NCBI GenBank assembly: GCA_963819785.1
Contig: CAWFXW010000020.1
Coordinates: 496,001-560,000 of the forward strand
DNA length: 64,000 nt
Direction of reading: 5' to 3'
DNA from: Palsa-504 sp963819785
GTDB taxonomy: Bacteria; Actinomycetota; Actinomycetes; Streptosporangiales; Streptosporangiaceae
The position numbers and the translations under genes were made by a program. How positions within the stretch are numbered: position 1 is the stretch's first letter; each line of letters starts with the position of its first letter. Under the pieces are notes generated by a model. That model made no database searches. It saw only the letters and a list, made by a program, of their open reading frames with translations, and had not been told where the DNA came from. This document shows, one piece after another, positions 1 through 8,229 of this stretch.

Positions 1-546
1 GAGGACGGCGGGCTGCCGCTCGGGGCCGGGACCGGCCTGCGGGCGGTCTGGACGCCCGGGCACACGCCGGGTCACCTGTGCTTCTACGACGAGCGGAACG
101 ACGTGCTGCTGACCGGCGACCACGTACTGCCGCGGATCACGCCGCACATCGGGCTGCCGCCCGGCGCGGAGGGCGACCCGCTCGGCGATTACGAGGCCTC
201 GCTGCGCGCGCTGGCCCGGTACAGCCCCGCCGAAGTCCTGCCCGCGCACGAGTACCGGTTCGCCGACCTCGGTGCCCGCCTCGAGGCGTTGCTGTCGCAC
301 CACCGGACCCGGCTGGCCGAGGTCGAGCACGCCGTCGCCAACGACCCCGGCCTGTCGACCTGGGCCGTCGCGGAGGCGCTGACCTGGTCCCGGGGCTGGG
401 AGCAGACCCAGGGCGGAGCCCGGCACAGCGCGATCAGCGAGACGTGGGCGCACCTGGTCCACCTGCAGGGACGCCAGCGGGTGATCAATCACGGCCGCGA
501 ACGCGACTCCTGGACGCCGGGGCCGCGCTGCTCGGCCGCGGACTGA
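1..546 (+). CDS. MBL-fold metallo-hydrolase, 3' part
   Basis: The 5' end lies outside the window; 181 codons and a stop are visible. The motif TPGHTPGH (visible residues 18-25) supplies metal-binding His, LTGDHV carries the bridging Asp at residue 40, and PAHE carries the last metal His at residue 83. A helical tail (about 100-160) resembles the C-terminal extension of LACTB2-like MBL hydrolases. The family hydrolyses thioesters, phosphodiesters or similar bonds with two Zn ions. The substrate cannot be told here, though the CoA-dependent catabolic genes nearby make a thioester plausible. The fold assignment is firm, the substrate is open. Confidence 0.85.
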   Translation, partial: EDGGLPLGAGTGLRAVWTPGHTPGHLCFYDERNDVLLTGDHVLPRITPHIGLPPGAEGDPLGDYEASLRALARYSPAEVLPAHEYRFADLGARLEALLSHHRTRLAEVEHAVANDPGLSTWAVAEALTWSRGWEQTQGGARHSAISETWAHLVHLQGRQRVINHGRERDSWTPGPRCSAAD

Positions 547-667
547 CAGCCGGGGCTCGCGGTTCGGCGACGGGCGGACTAACCGGCCTCCGCTGTTTCG
601 CGGTGGACTGATCGCCGGCTCGCGTTCGCGGCTGAGGGTCGCTGAGCCACTTGTTTTACTGCGCGAA

Positions 668-2070
668 TTACGGGCCGAGGGGATGAGCAGGCCCGCCACC
701 GCGGCGAGCGCGAGCCCGACGGCCATGATCGCGAACCCGGCCGTGTAGCCGGACTGGGCCGGCAGGCCGGAATGCCCCAGGCGGGACGTGACGATGCTGG
801 CCATGACCGCCGAGCCGATGCTGCCGCCCAGCGTGCGAATGTTCGCGTTCATGCCGCCGGCCACGCCGGTCTGGCTGGCCGGCACTCCGGCGACGACCAG
901 CGCGGACATGGCCGGGAAGGCGAGCCCGAAGCCGACGCCCATAACGGCGTTGGACAGGTAGATCTGCCACTGATGGGCGTGCGCGAAGGCCAGGATGGCC
1001 AGGGCCGCGCACCCGGTCAGGCAGCCGGCCACGACCAGCACCTTGCCGCCCACGCGGCGGGTGAACCGGCCGGAGAACATGCCCACCGCGGACATGGTGA
1101 CCGAGGAAGGCAGCAACATCAACCCGGACGCGATGATGCTGGCGCCGAACCCGTACCCGGCCGCGCGCGGGGTCTGCACGAACTCGGGCAGGAAGGCGAA
1201 CGTCGCGTACATGCCCGTGCCGAGCAGCAGCGCGACCAGGTTGGACGTCCACACGGCCGGGATCCGCATCATCTGCATGTCGATCAGCGGGGTGGCGGCC
1301 CGCAGCTCGGCGAACATCCAGCCCGCCACCAGCAGCGCGCTCACCGCCAGCAGGCCGATCACAGTGGCCGAACCCCAGCCCCAGTCCGGCGCCTCGCTCA
1401 CCGCGACCAGCAGCGCGACCAGCCAGGCGGACATCAGCACCGCGGGCCGCCAGCTGATCCGCCCGGGGACGCGCACCGGGGAGGACGGCACGAACAGCAC
1501 CGCGGAGACCGCCGCGACCACGGTCAGGATCAGCGGCAGCCAGAACAGCCAGTGCCAGTCCAGCGCGTCCACGATCGGGCCGGCCAGGACGATACCGAGC
1601 CCGGCCCCGACCCCGGTCAGCGCCGCGATGGACCCCACCGCGCCGGTGACCCGGTCGGCGGGGAACTCGTCCCGGATGATCCCGAACGCGAGCGGCACCA
1701 TGCCGCCGCCGACGCCCTGGATTACCCGGGCCGCGATCATCACCTCGATCGAGGAGGCGACCGCGGACAGCAGCGAGCCGGCCGCCAGCGCGGCCAGCGA
1801 CACCACGAACACCCGCTGTTTGCCGATCATGTCGCCGACCCGGCCCAGGATGGGGGTCATGACCGACGCGGACAGCAGGTAGGCGGTCAGCACCCAGGTC
1901 ACCGCGCTCTGCGAGGTGTGCAGCTCATGCTGGACGGTGGTCAGGACCGGGATGACCAGCGACTGCAGCAGCGCGAACACCGACACGCCCAGCGCCAGGA
2001 CGGCGAACGTGACCCGGCGTCTGGCTGGCTTTATGGTGGTCCGCCGCCGGACGGGCACGATGGTGCGCAC
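668..2070 (-). CDS. MFS transporter, DHA2-like (14-TM) drug/proton antiporter family
   Basis: The minus-strand frame starts at GTG 2070 behind a GAGGT Shine-Dalgarno and gives about 466 residues of alternating hydrophobic segments. The N-terminal helix region is followed by a motif-A-like loop (GRVGDMIGKQRVF), then GVGAGLGIVLAGPIVD resembling motif C of 14-helix antiporters, and a second helical half. It begins 16 bases after the hydroxylase stop, so the two are co-transcribed and export or uptake of an aromatic compound is a fair guess. Oddity: the frame has no stop. It runs on past the natural C-terminal region (AGLLIPSARN, near 668-690) and stays open to base 1, overlapping the MBL gene. 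The given end is therefore the end of recognisable transporter sequence; a stop exists in the neighbouring frame at 668. Confidence 0.8.
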
Positions 2071-2086
2071 GCGGGTACCTCGCGGA

Positions 2087-3650
2087 TCAGCCGGCCAGCA
2101 GGCCGGAGATCTTCCTGGTCATGTCGTCCAGGTCCGATCCGGCCCAGAGCACGTAGCGGTCCGGCCGCACCACCACCACGTCGCTGTCGTGGCTGTCTAG
2201 CCAGGACAGCACGCCCTTGGCGTGCGCGGGGGGCAGTTCGCCGGCGGCGGCCACGAACGCGCCCATCCGGTCCCGCCACCAGCCGGCCGGTCCCGGCCCG
2301 ACGAGCGCCGCGGTGCGGGTCAGGACGGCGAAGCGTGACCCGATGACGTCGTCGAGGCGCCCGTCCGCGCCCGAGGGCTGGACGAACAGGTCGCCGCCGT
2401 TCTCCCAGACCAGGGACCCGGGCCGCAGCGCGGGCAGGGTGAAGGCGATCCGCTGGGACGGCGGGCGGGTGTCGGCGAGCATGCGGCGGTCGCGTTCGGC
2501 GGCCTCGGCGGGGTCGATGGTACAGATGAGCCGGCCGATGCGGACGGCGGATTCGACGACGGAACGGACGTGGGCGCGCCGCTCCTCTTCGTAGGTGTTC
2601 AGCAGGTCATCCGGGGCGCCGCCGCGGATCACCAGGTCCAGTTTCCAGGCCAGGTTGGCCGCGTCGCGCAGCCCGGAGCACATGCCCTGCCCGAGGAAGG
2701 GCGGCATCTGGTGCGCGGCGTCGCCGGCCAGGAACACGCGCTGGTGCCGCCAGTTCCTGGCCACCAGGCCGTGGAAGGTGTAGATGGCGGCGCGCTCGAT
2801 CTCGAAGGGCCGGCCGGGGAACCAGGCGCGGACGAGTTCGGAGATCCGGCCGGGCTGGAGCATCGTGGCCGGGTCGTCGCCGTCCATGAGGCGGAACTCG
2901 AACCGGTGCCGCCGGGCGGGCATCGGGATCGAGTAGGTGGGCCGGCGGGGATCGCACAGGCAGATGGCGCGGCCCGGTTCGGGCGGCGCGTGTGCTGGCG
3001 CGGCCTGGCTCGGGCGGCGCTGTGCTGGCGCGGCCTGGCTCGGGCGGCGCTGTGTCCAGGACCAGATCGACGACCAGCCAGGGCTCCTCAAAGTTCAGGT
3101 CCTCGACGTCGAAGCCGATCTGGTCCCGGATCCGGCTGGCCGCCCCGTCACACGCCACGACCCACTTCGCGGTCACCTCCAGCCGCTCGCCCCCGGGTGC
3201 GGCGGCCGTCACCCGGACGTGATCGTCGGCGCTGACCAGGCCGGTCACCTCCGCCCCGAGCCGGACGGTCACCGACGGCATCGCCGCGACCGCCTCGCGG
3301 ACCGTCCGGTCCAGCGCCGGCTGGAAGAAGTACATGCTGGTCGGCAGGCCCGAGCCGCTGGACTGGTCGCCGGGGATCCTGGCCAGCAACTCACCGTGCG
3401 CGGTGAGGAAGTCCAGCCCGAGGTTGGCCTGCATGGCGGGCAGCAGGCGGTCGAGCAGGCCCAGTTCCTGCCAGGTGCGCAGGCCGGTGTGATCGACGTG
3501 GGCGGCCCTGGGCAGCGGGAAGACCTCATGGTCCCGCTCCAGGACCAGGACCGTCAGGCCGTGTTTGCCGAGCAGGCCGGCCAGGGCGGCGCCCACCGGA
3601 CCGAAGCCCGCAACCAGGACATCTACCGAGTCGGGACGGGGGCGCATCAT
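2087..3650 (-). pseudogene. FAD-dependent aromatic hydroxylase (MhpA/PheA-like), frameshifted by a tandem duplication
   Basis: The first part (from ATG 3650) has the Rossmann motif GFGPVG at residues 15-20, ERD at the end of beta-2 and the CDG segment at residues 167-169. After about residue 200 the frame is lost, and the homologous protein continues in another frame with the FAD-ribityl motif GDAAHQMPP and a thioredoxin-like C-terminal domain, ending at 2087. The family hydroxylates phenolic or phenylpropionate-type rings with NAD(P)H and O2. The break lies in a tandem 30-bp repeat (2970-3054) that repeats the peptide APPEPGRA; the extra 61 bases shift the frame. Without them the gene would be an ordinary hydroxylase of about 500 residues. 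The MFS gene follows in the same operon. Confidence 0.8.
2970..3054. repeat. 30-bp tandem repeat, 2.8 copies, inside the hydroxylase gene
   Basis: The unit begins CGGCCTGGCTCGGGCGGCG. Copies lie at 2970-3000 (31 bases, diverged, one extra base), 3001-3030 (30 bases) and 3031-3054 (partial). Two unit lengths sum to 61 bases, not a multiple of three, which explains the change of frame in the surrounding gene. Confidence 0.9.
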
Positions 3651-3761
3651 CTACCTGTGGTCGCCTCTGGCCGTAGATTTGGAGGTTACGGACCAGCCTG
3701 ACATGAAAAGTCGGCTGATGCCGTTGACGGCATGCGGCCGACCCGCCAGGCTTACTGAGAC

Positions 3762-3781
3762 GTAAACTAACACGTATTTAC
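3762..3781. promoter_or_regulatory. Candidate operator upstream of the hydroxylase operon
   Basis: GTAAA and TTTAC form the outer arms of a 20-bp element whose centre reads CTAACACGTA. It lies about 110 bases upstream of the start at 3650 in the only AT-rich stretch of the region, where a promoter is expected. The element is seen; its role is inferred. Confidence 0.35.
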
Positions 3782-3898
3782 TTAAGGGTCAACACTCAGG
3801 GGCGGGTGCCCGGCCAGGTTCGGCCAGGTTTGACGCAGCCAAAATGCAGCCATCCGCCGGGGGCGGGGCGGGATGCGAAACTGGTTACCGGATAGCCG

Positions 3899-3916
3899 TT
3901 ACTGACTCATGAGTAA
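3899..3916. promoter_or_regulatory. Palindrome TTACTGACTCATGAGTAA
   Basis: The core ACTCATGAGT (3905-3914) is a perfect 10-bp palindrome, and TTACT/AGTAA form further outer arms. It lies about 250 bases upstream of the hydroxylase start. It may be a regulator site; no regulator gene is adjacent. Confidence 0.35.
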
Positions 3917-4050
3917 GGATAACGGGCTGCGCCGAGGGACAGCACGCGCCTATGCGGGGAGAGCGGAGCGGAGCCCGGGGTTTCAGCACGCAGGGGCGCA
4001 ACACCGCTTGGCTTGAGTTGATCATGAAGCTCAGCCCGATGCTGAATCAG

Positions 4051-4106
4051 GTGAAACCGGACTTCCACTACGTTCTAGGGTGGTGAAACCCGGCTTTCAC
4101 CACCCT
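4051..4106. repeat. Dispersed two-hairpin repeat, copy 1
   Basis: A first imperfect hairpin (GTGAAACCGGACTTCCAC, 4051-4068) is followed by TTCTAG and a second, perfect one. In the second, AGGGTGGTGAAA (4077-4088) pairs with TTTCACCACCCT (4095-4106) over a 6-base loop. The same arrangement recurs at 28811-28865. It could act as a transcription terminator or a REP-like element. Confidence 0.7.
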
Positions 4107-4315
4107 GCGGCCGGCCGGTCCCCGGGCACACGGATTGCGCTGACGGTACCAGTGGGACTGAAGTCCTATTTCTGGGATACGCGACGATCAAGCTGAGCGG
4201 TATGCGTTAGGGCGCGGCGAAGTGCTGGCTTCATCCCGGGATGGACGGGCGGACCATCGTCGTTTGACGGGCGCGAAGAGGGGTCCGGGGGCACGCAGCA
4301 CGGCCCGTTCGGGGG

Positions 4316-5305
4316 TCATATCTTCGAAGCCGCCAGGGTTTCGGGGGCGAACAGTTCGGCGGGCTGGATGAGGCGCTCGGACAGGCCCTGCTCGTAGGAG
4401 TAGCGCAGGAAGGTGGCCAGGGTCTGCTCGTTGCCGTGCAGGCCGTAGGAGAACGGGTCGTCGCCCATGAGCTGGCGGCTCGACTCGGCCCACTCGGTCA
4501 GGAACGGGAGCATGTACTTCAGCGCGGTCGTCTCGTAGAGGGCCGTGTAGGCGCGCCGCTTGGCTTCGTTGAACGCCTTCAGCAGCGAGGTGGCCAGCCA
4601 CCGGTTGGCCTGGTAGGTGTCCCAGTTGAGCACGATCACGTGCATGATCGGGAAGATGCCGGTGTCGGCGTAGTACTGACGCTCGACCGGGCCGGAGTCG
4701 GGCCACAGGCGGCGGACCGGGCCGGTGCCGTCGCCGAAGCTCGAGGGCTGGTGCGCGGTGTACAGGGCGTCGATCTCGCCGGTTTCCAGCATGGCCAACA
4801 GGGTCTTGTCCGGGCCGATCTCGGTCACCTGGATCGAGGCCGGGAGGTCCATCTTCGTCTCGCGGCGGCCGGGCTGCTCCAGGCCGCCGGTGAAGTACTC
4901 GACGCTGTCGACCGGGACGCCGTGCCGGTCGGCCAGGATGCCCTTCACCCAGACGGCCGCGGTCATCTGGTATTCCGGGCAGCCGACCCGGCGGCCGGCC
5001 AGGTCGCTGGCATCCCGGATCCCGGCTTTGGCGTTCACGTAGACGCTCGAGTGGCGGAACATGCGCGAGGGGAAGACGGGGATGGCGATGAACGGCCGTT
5101 CCGGGGCCAGGACGGTGCGGGTGTACCAGGACAGCGACATCTCGGCGGCGTCGAACTCCCGGTAGTGCAGCATCCGGAAGGCGGGCTCGGGCATCATAAC
5201 CGGCAGGTAGGTGAGCCGGACGCCCTCGGGCTGGACCGTTCCGTCCTTGAGGGCCAGCATGCGGTCGTAGTCCCAGCAGGCCAGCGAGATCGGGATGTCA
5301 GCCAT
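4316..5305 (-). CDS. 4,5-dihydroxyphthalate decarboxylase-like protein (NMT1/SsuA-like fold)
   Basis: The 329 residues begin MADIPISLACWDYDR and include VEYFTGGLEQPGR and LWPDSGPVERQYY, typical of the 4,5-dihydroxyphthalate decarboxylase (Pht5) group, which is related to periplasmic binding proteins. There is no signal peptide or lipobox, which fits a cytosolic enzyme better than a transporter protein. Pht5 converts 4,5-dihydroxyphthalate to protocatechuate. Its ATG overlaps the stop of the upstream flavoprotein by 8 bases (ATGGCTGA), so the two are translationally coupled. The family is well supported; the exact substrate is uncertain, since many members of this group are uncharacterised. 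Confidence 0.75.
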   Translation of the reverse strand: MADIPISLACWDYDRMLALKDGTVQPEGVRLTYLPVMMPEPAFRMLHYREFDAAEMSLSWYTRTVLAPERPFIAIPVFPSRMFRHSSVYVNAKAGIRDASDLAGRRVGCPEYQMTAAVWVKGILADRHGVPVDSVEYFTGGLEQPGRRETKMDLPASIQVTEIGPDKTLLAMLETGEIDALYTAHQPSSFGDGTGPVRRLWPDSGPVERQYYADTGIFPIMHVIVLNWDTYQANRWLATSLLKAFNEAKRRAYTALYETTALKYMLPFLTEWAESSRQLMGDDPFSYGLHGNEQTLATFLRYSYEQGLSERLIQPAELFAPETLAASKI

Positions 5306-6908
5306 GATCGGCCAGCCTGCGCAGGCTCGCGCGCGCGTCTACCGGTTCCCACCACAGAGGGATGCTCAGGTCGCGGGCGATGATCGCGGCGGTGATGTAG
5401 CCGGCGCCGCCGGAGATCGCGCCGCCGGGGTGGCAGGGCGAGCCCGCCATGTACAGGCCGTCGACGGGGGTGCGGTAGCCGAAGTGGTTCCACATGGTCT
5501 GGTCGCCGGCGAAGGAGCCGATGAAGATGTCGCCGCGGACCATGTTGATCAGCTCGCGCGAGTAGTCGTTGGCGGTCCAGATGTGCCGGGCCAAGATGTT
5601 GTCCGGGGTCATGTTGGGCGCCCACTCGCGCCAGGTTTCCAGCATGCGGTCGGCGAACTCTTCCTTGACCGCCTCGATGTTCTCCGGATCACCGCCGGGC
5701 GCGTACGGCATGGCGTGCCAGCCGTAGGCGGTGGCCATGCCCGGCGGGGCCTGCGACGGGTCGAACTGGGTGACCGAGCCGGTGCCGAAGCTGACCCGGC
5801 TCGGGATCTCGTTGCGGGCCACCTGGTCGTGCAGGGCGAACAGCTGCTCGACCGACTCGCAGCCGATGTTGACCTTGAGTGAGTTGTTGACGTGCGGGTC
5901 GAAGTCGGTGCCCAGGTGCCGTGGCGCCTCCTTCAGCGCCAGGTGCAGGCCGAACAGGGACCAGGAGGTCTGCTTGAAGTTCTTGACCTTCTCCCGGTAC
6001 TCGGCGGGCAGCTGATCCTCGCCGACCATGGTGCCGAAGGTCTGCGGGACGTCGACGGTGCTGGCCACGAAGCGGGAGCGGATCTGGGTGCCGTCGGCCA
6101 GTTCGACGCCGCGGGCCTGGTTGCCGTCGATGATGATCTTCTCGACGTGCGCGCCCGTTTTGAGCTCGCCGCCGGCCGCGACGAAGGTGTGCATCAGCCC
6201 GTAGGCCACGGCGATGCTGCCGCCCTCGGCGACCTGGTAGTTGGCCACCAGGTCGAAGCCGCGGATCAGCGCGCCCATCGGGCTGCGGGTGGTCAGCTGG
6301 TCGTACAGGACCGTGCCGAACAGCGAGATCTTGAATAGCAGGAGGAGGCGGACCAGCTCGTTCTCGAACAGCTGGGTTACCGCGTCGAGTGGCTGGCGGT
6401 CGATGATCTCCAGGAAGTCGCGGCCGACTTCGCTCGCGCTAAGCAGCTCGTCGCGTTCTTGTTCCGGGATCGGCTCGGAGTAGCGCTCCGGCCAGAAGAT
6501 CGCGTCGCTGATCTTGTCGGCGCGTTCGTTCCATTCCCGGTAGGTCTGCGCGTCCTTCTTGCTGAAGTGGCCGATCGACTCGCAGGTCTCGTCGATGTAG
6601 CGGGAGAAGACCAGGGCCGTGCCGTCGCGGTGCGGCTGGGCGAAGTCGTAGCGCGGCGTGATGTAGCGGAACTTGTTATTGAGCTCGAGGTCCTTGTACC
6701 AGGGGGACTCGCTGATGTTGAAGTGGTTCAGCGAGTGCATCTGGTGGTAGAAGCCGGGCTTGGTGACCTCGGTGGTGGACAGGCCGCCGCCGTAGATGAG
6801 CCGGCGCTCCACGATCAGGATCTTCAGGCCGGCCTTGGCCAGGTAGGCGCCCAGGATGAGGCCATGCTGGCCCGAGCCGATGATGATGCCGTCATATGTC
6901 TGCGTCAT
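5298..6908 (-). CDS. FAD-dependent NAD(P)/FAD oxidoreductase, phytoene-desaturase-like
   Basis: This 536-residue protein has the dinucleotide-binding motif GSGQHG at residues 11-16, an ERR acid turn at the end of beta-2, and the C-terminal FAD motif DGLYMAGSPCHPGGAISG typical of phytoene desaturase and related amine-oxidase-like dehydrogenases. I chose ATG 6908 because AAAGGA lies 10 bases upstream; the open frame extends further to 7085, but that extension resembles a piece of another gene. It is the first gene of a minus-strand operon with the Pht5-like gene. A desaturation or oxidation of a cyclic acid is plausible; carotenoid synthesis is not indicated by the neighbours. Confidence 0.8.
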   Translation of the reverse strand: MTQTYDGIIIGSGQHGLILGAYLAKAGLKILIVERRLIYGGGLSTTEVTKPGFYHQMHSLNHFNISESPWYKDLELNNKFRYITPRYDFAQPHRDGTALVFSRYIDETCESIGHFSKKDAQTYREWNERADKISDAIFWPERYSEPIPEQERDELLSASEVGRDFLEIIDRQPLDAVTQLFENELVRLLLLFKISLFGTVLYDQLTTRSPMGALIRGFDLVANYQVAEGGSIAVAYGLMHTFVAAGGELKTGAHVEKIIIDGNQARGVELADGTQIRSRFVASTVDVPQTFGTMVGEDQLPAEYREKVKNFKQTSWSLFGLHLALKEAPRHLGTDFDPHVNNSLKVNIGCESVEQLFALHDQVARNEIPSRVSFGTGSVTQFDPSQAPPGMATAYGWHAMPYAPGGDPENIEAVKEEFADRMLETWREWAPNMTPDNILARHIWTANDYSRELINMVRGDIFIGSFAGDQTMWNHFGYRTPVDGLYMAGSPCHPGGAISGGAGYITAAIIARDLSIPLWWEPVDARASLRRLADHG

Positions 6909-6911
6909 GGG

Positions 6912-7041
6912 GCGTTGTCCTTTGGTGGGCGGGACGAAGTACCCGGGGCGGCTTTCGGCGCTCCCGCCGGTGACGAGCTCGCCGCCGATCAGCATGTGCC
7001 ACATGCGTTCGGCGTACCCGGCGACCTTGGTGTCCACCGGC
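6912..7041 (-). pseudogene. Possible aldehyde dehydrogenase fragment
   Basis: In frame upstream of the flavoprotein start is a peptide containing KVAGYAER, GGELVTGGSAE and RPGYFVPPT. These match, in order, the stretch before the conserved GY-F-x-PT of aldehyde dehydrogenases. No start, catalytic Cys or other part of the enzyme is present. It looks like a relic about 40 codons long; the similarity is short and could be chance. Confidence 0.35.
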
Positions 7042-7226
7042 CGATCCTCTCTCGGGTCCGGGCGGGCCCGAAGAACAAAAGTCACTGCGGGACGCCGGGG
7101 ATGGGGTCACCATGTCTTGCGGTTCTTAGGGTTGCCGATGGGGCGGTTCTTGATTGGGGCGTTGACTATGGAGCAGGCTAGCCCGGCGCTGGCGGTCACG
7201 GATCACGGGTCGGTCCGGACGGCGCG

Positions 7227-8229
7227 GTGAGCGCGGCGGCCATCATCGGCGTCGGTTTGACGCCGTTCGGCCGGTTCAAGGAGCAGTCGCTGAGCCAGCT
7301 GGCCGGCCAGGCCATTGCCGCCGCGCTGGCCGACGCCGGGATTTCGCCAGCAGAGGTGCAGGCCGCGTTCGTGGCCAACTCGATGGCCTCGGTGACCACC
7401 GGGCAGGTGGCCGTAGTCGGCCTGGCCGTACAGACCGTGGCCGCTGGGCGGGCTGAGGTGGTGCTGGTAGTCGGGGTGGAGAAACTCTTTGCTGCGTCCC
7501 GGGGTGATAGCTACCGGGCGCTGAACGGGGCGGGTTTTGGCTGAGATCGCGGTGAAGAACCGGGCCAACGCGGCGCTCAACCCGTGCGCCCAGTACACCG
7601 CGCCGATCACGGTAGACGACGTGCTGGGCGCGCGGATGGTGGCCGAGCCGCTGACCGCCCTGATGTGCGCGCCGATCAGCGACGGCGCCTCGGCGGTGGT
7701 GGTCACGTCGCCCGACCGGGCTTTGGCGTCCGGGCTGCGGCCGGTGTGGATCCGTGGCATCGCGACCGGGATGGGTGCGCCGCCGGGTCCGTCATCGGTC
7801 GTGGCCCGGATCGCGCGGCGGGCCTTTGCCGAGGCCGGGATCACCCCGGACGATATCGACGTGGCGGAGGTACACGACTCGATCGCGTTCAACGAGCTGC
7901 TGGCCTATGAGGAACTGGGGCTGTGCCCGGCCGGTTCGGGGGCGCAGTTCGTCACCTCCGGGGCCAGCAGCCTGTCCGGGAAGGTGCCGGTCAACACCAG
8001 CGGGGGGCTGGAGTCGCGCGGGCACCCGGTGGCGGCGACCGGGCTGGCCCAGATCATCGAGCTCGTTACTCAGCTACGGGGCGAGGCCGGGTCGCGCCAG
8101 GTGGCCGGGACCCGGATCGCGGTGGCGGAGAACGCGGGCGGGTTCGTGGTGGATGACACGGCGGCGGCCGTGGTCACGGTGCTCGGAGCCTCGCCGTCTG
8201 GGGCCTCGCCGCCTGGAGCCTCACCGTGA
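7227..8229 (+). pseudogene. SCP2-type thiolase, internally deleted and frameshifted
   Basis: From GTG 7227 the first 105 codons give a thiolase start (IIGVGLTPFGRF; QAAFVANSMASVTTGQV), but the text jumps from TTGQVAVVG straight to LAVQTVAAGR. That removes the loop which carries the nucleophilic Cys. The frame ends at 7544, and the protein resumes from about 7537 in another frame (VKNRANAALNP; then SDGASAVVV, HDSIAFNELLAYE, NTSGGLESRGHPVAATG). A second segment, after RALNGAG, is missing too. About 330 of the normal 390-400 residues remain. The tail ends in three 15-bp repeats (GASP). The TGA overlaps the start of the CoA ligase. A thiolase without its cysteine loop cannot do thiolysis. Confidence 0.8.

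Larger units (their letters stand above)
3651..4315. other. Intergenic region with hairpin repeat and candidate operators
   Basis: There is no convincing gene in these 665 bases. They precede the minus-strand hydroxylase-transporter operon and hold its promoter. An AT-rich stretch around 3755-3790 contains an imperfect inverted repeat (3762-3781), another palindrome sits at 3899-3916, and a two-hairpin dispersed repeat lies at 4051-4106. The rest shows nothing recognisable. Confidence 0.6.

Noticed and set aside
668..1252. Minus-strand frame of 194 codons inside the transporter
   Set aside because: Its composition is an Arg/His/Pro/Gly shadow; the transporter helices are in another frame of the same strand.
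772..2346. Long plus-strand open frame of 524 codons
   Set aside because: It is rich in Arg, Gly, His and Gln with no domain, and lies antisense to the MFS transporter and hydroxylase, which have clear motifs.
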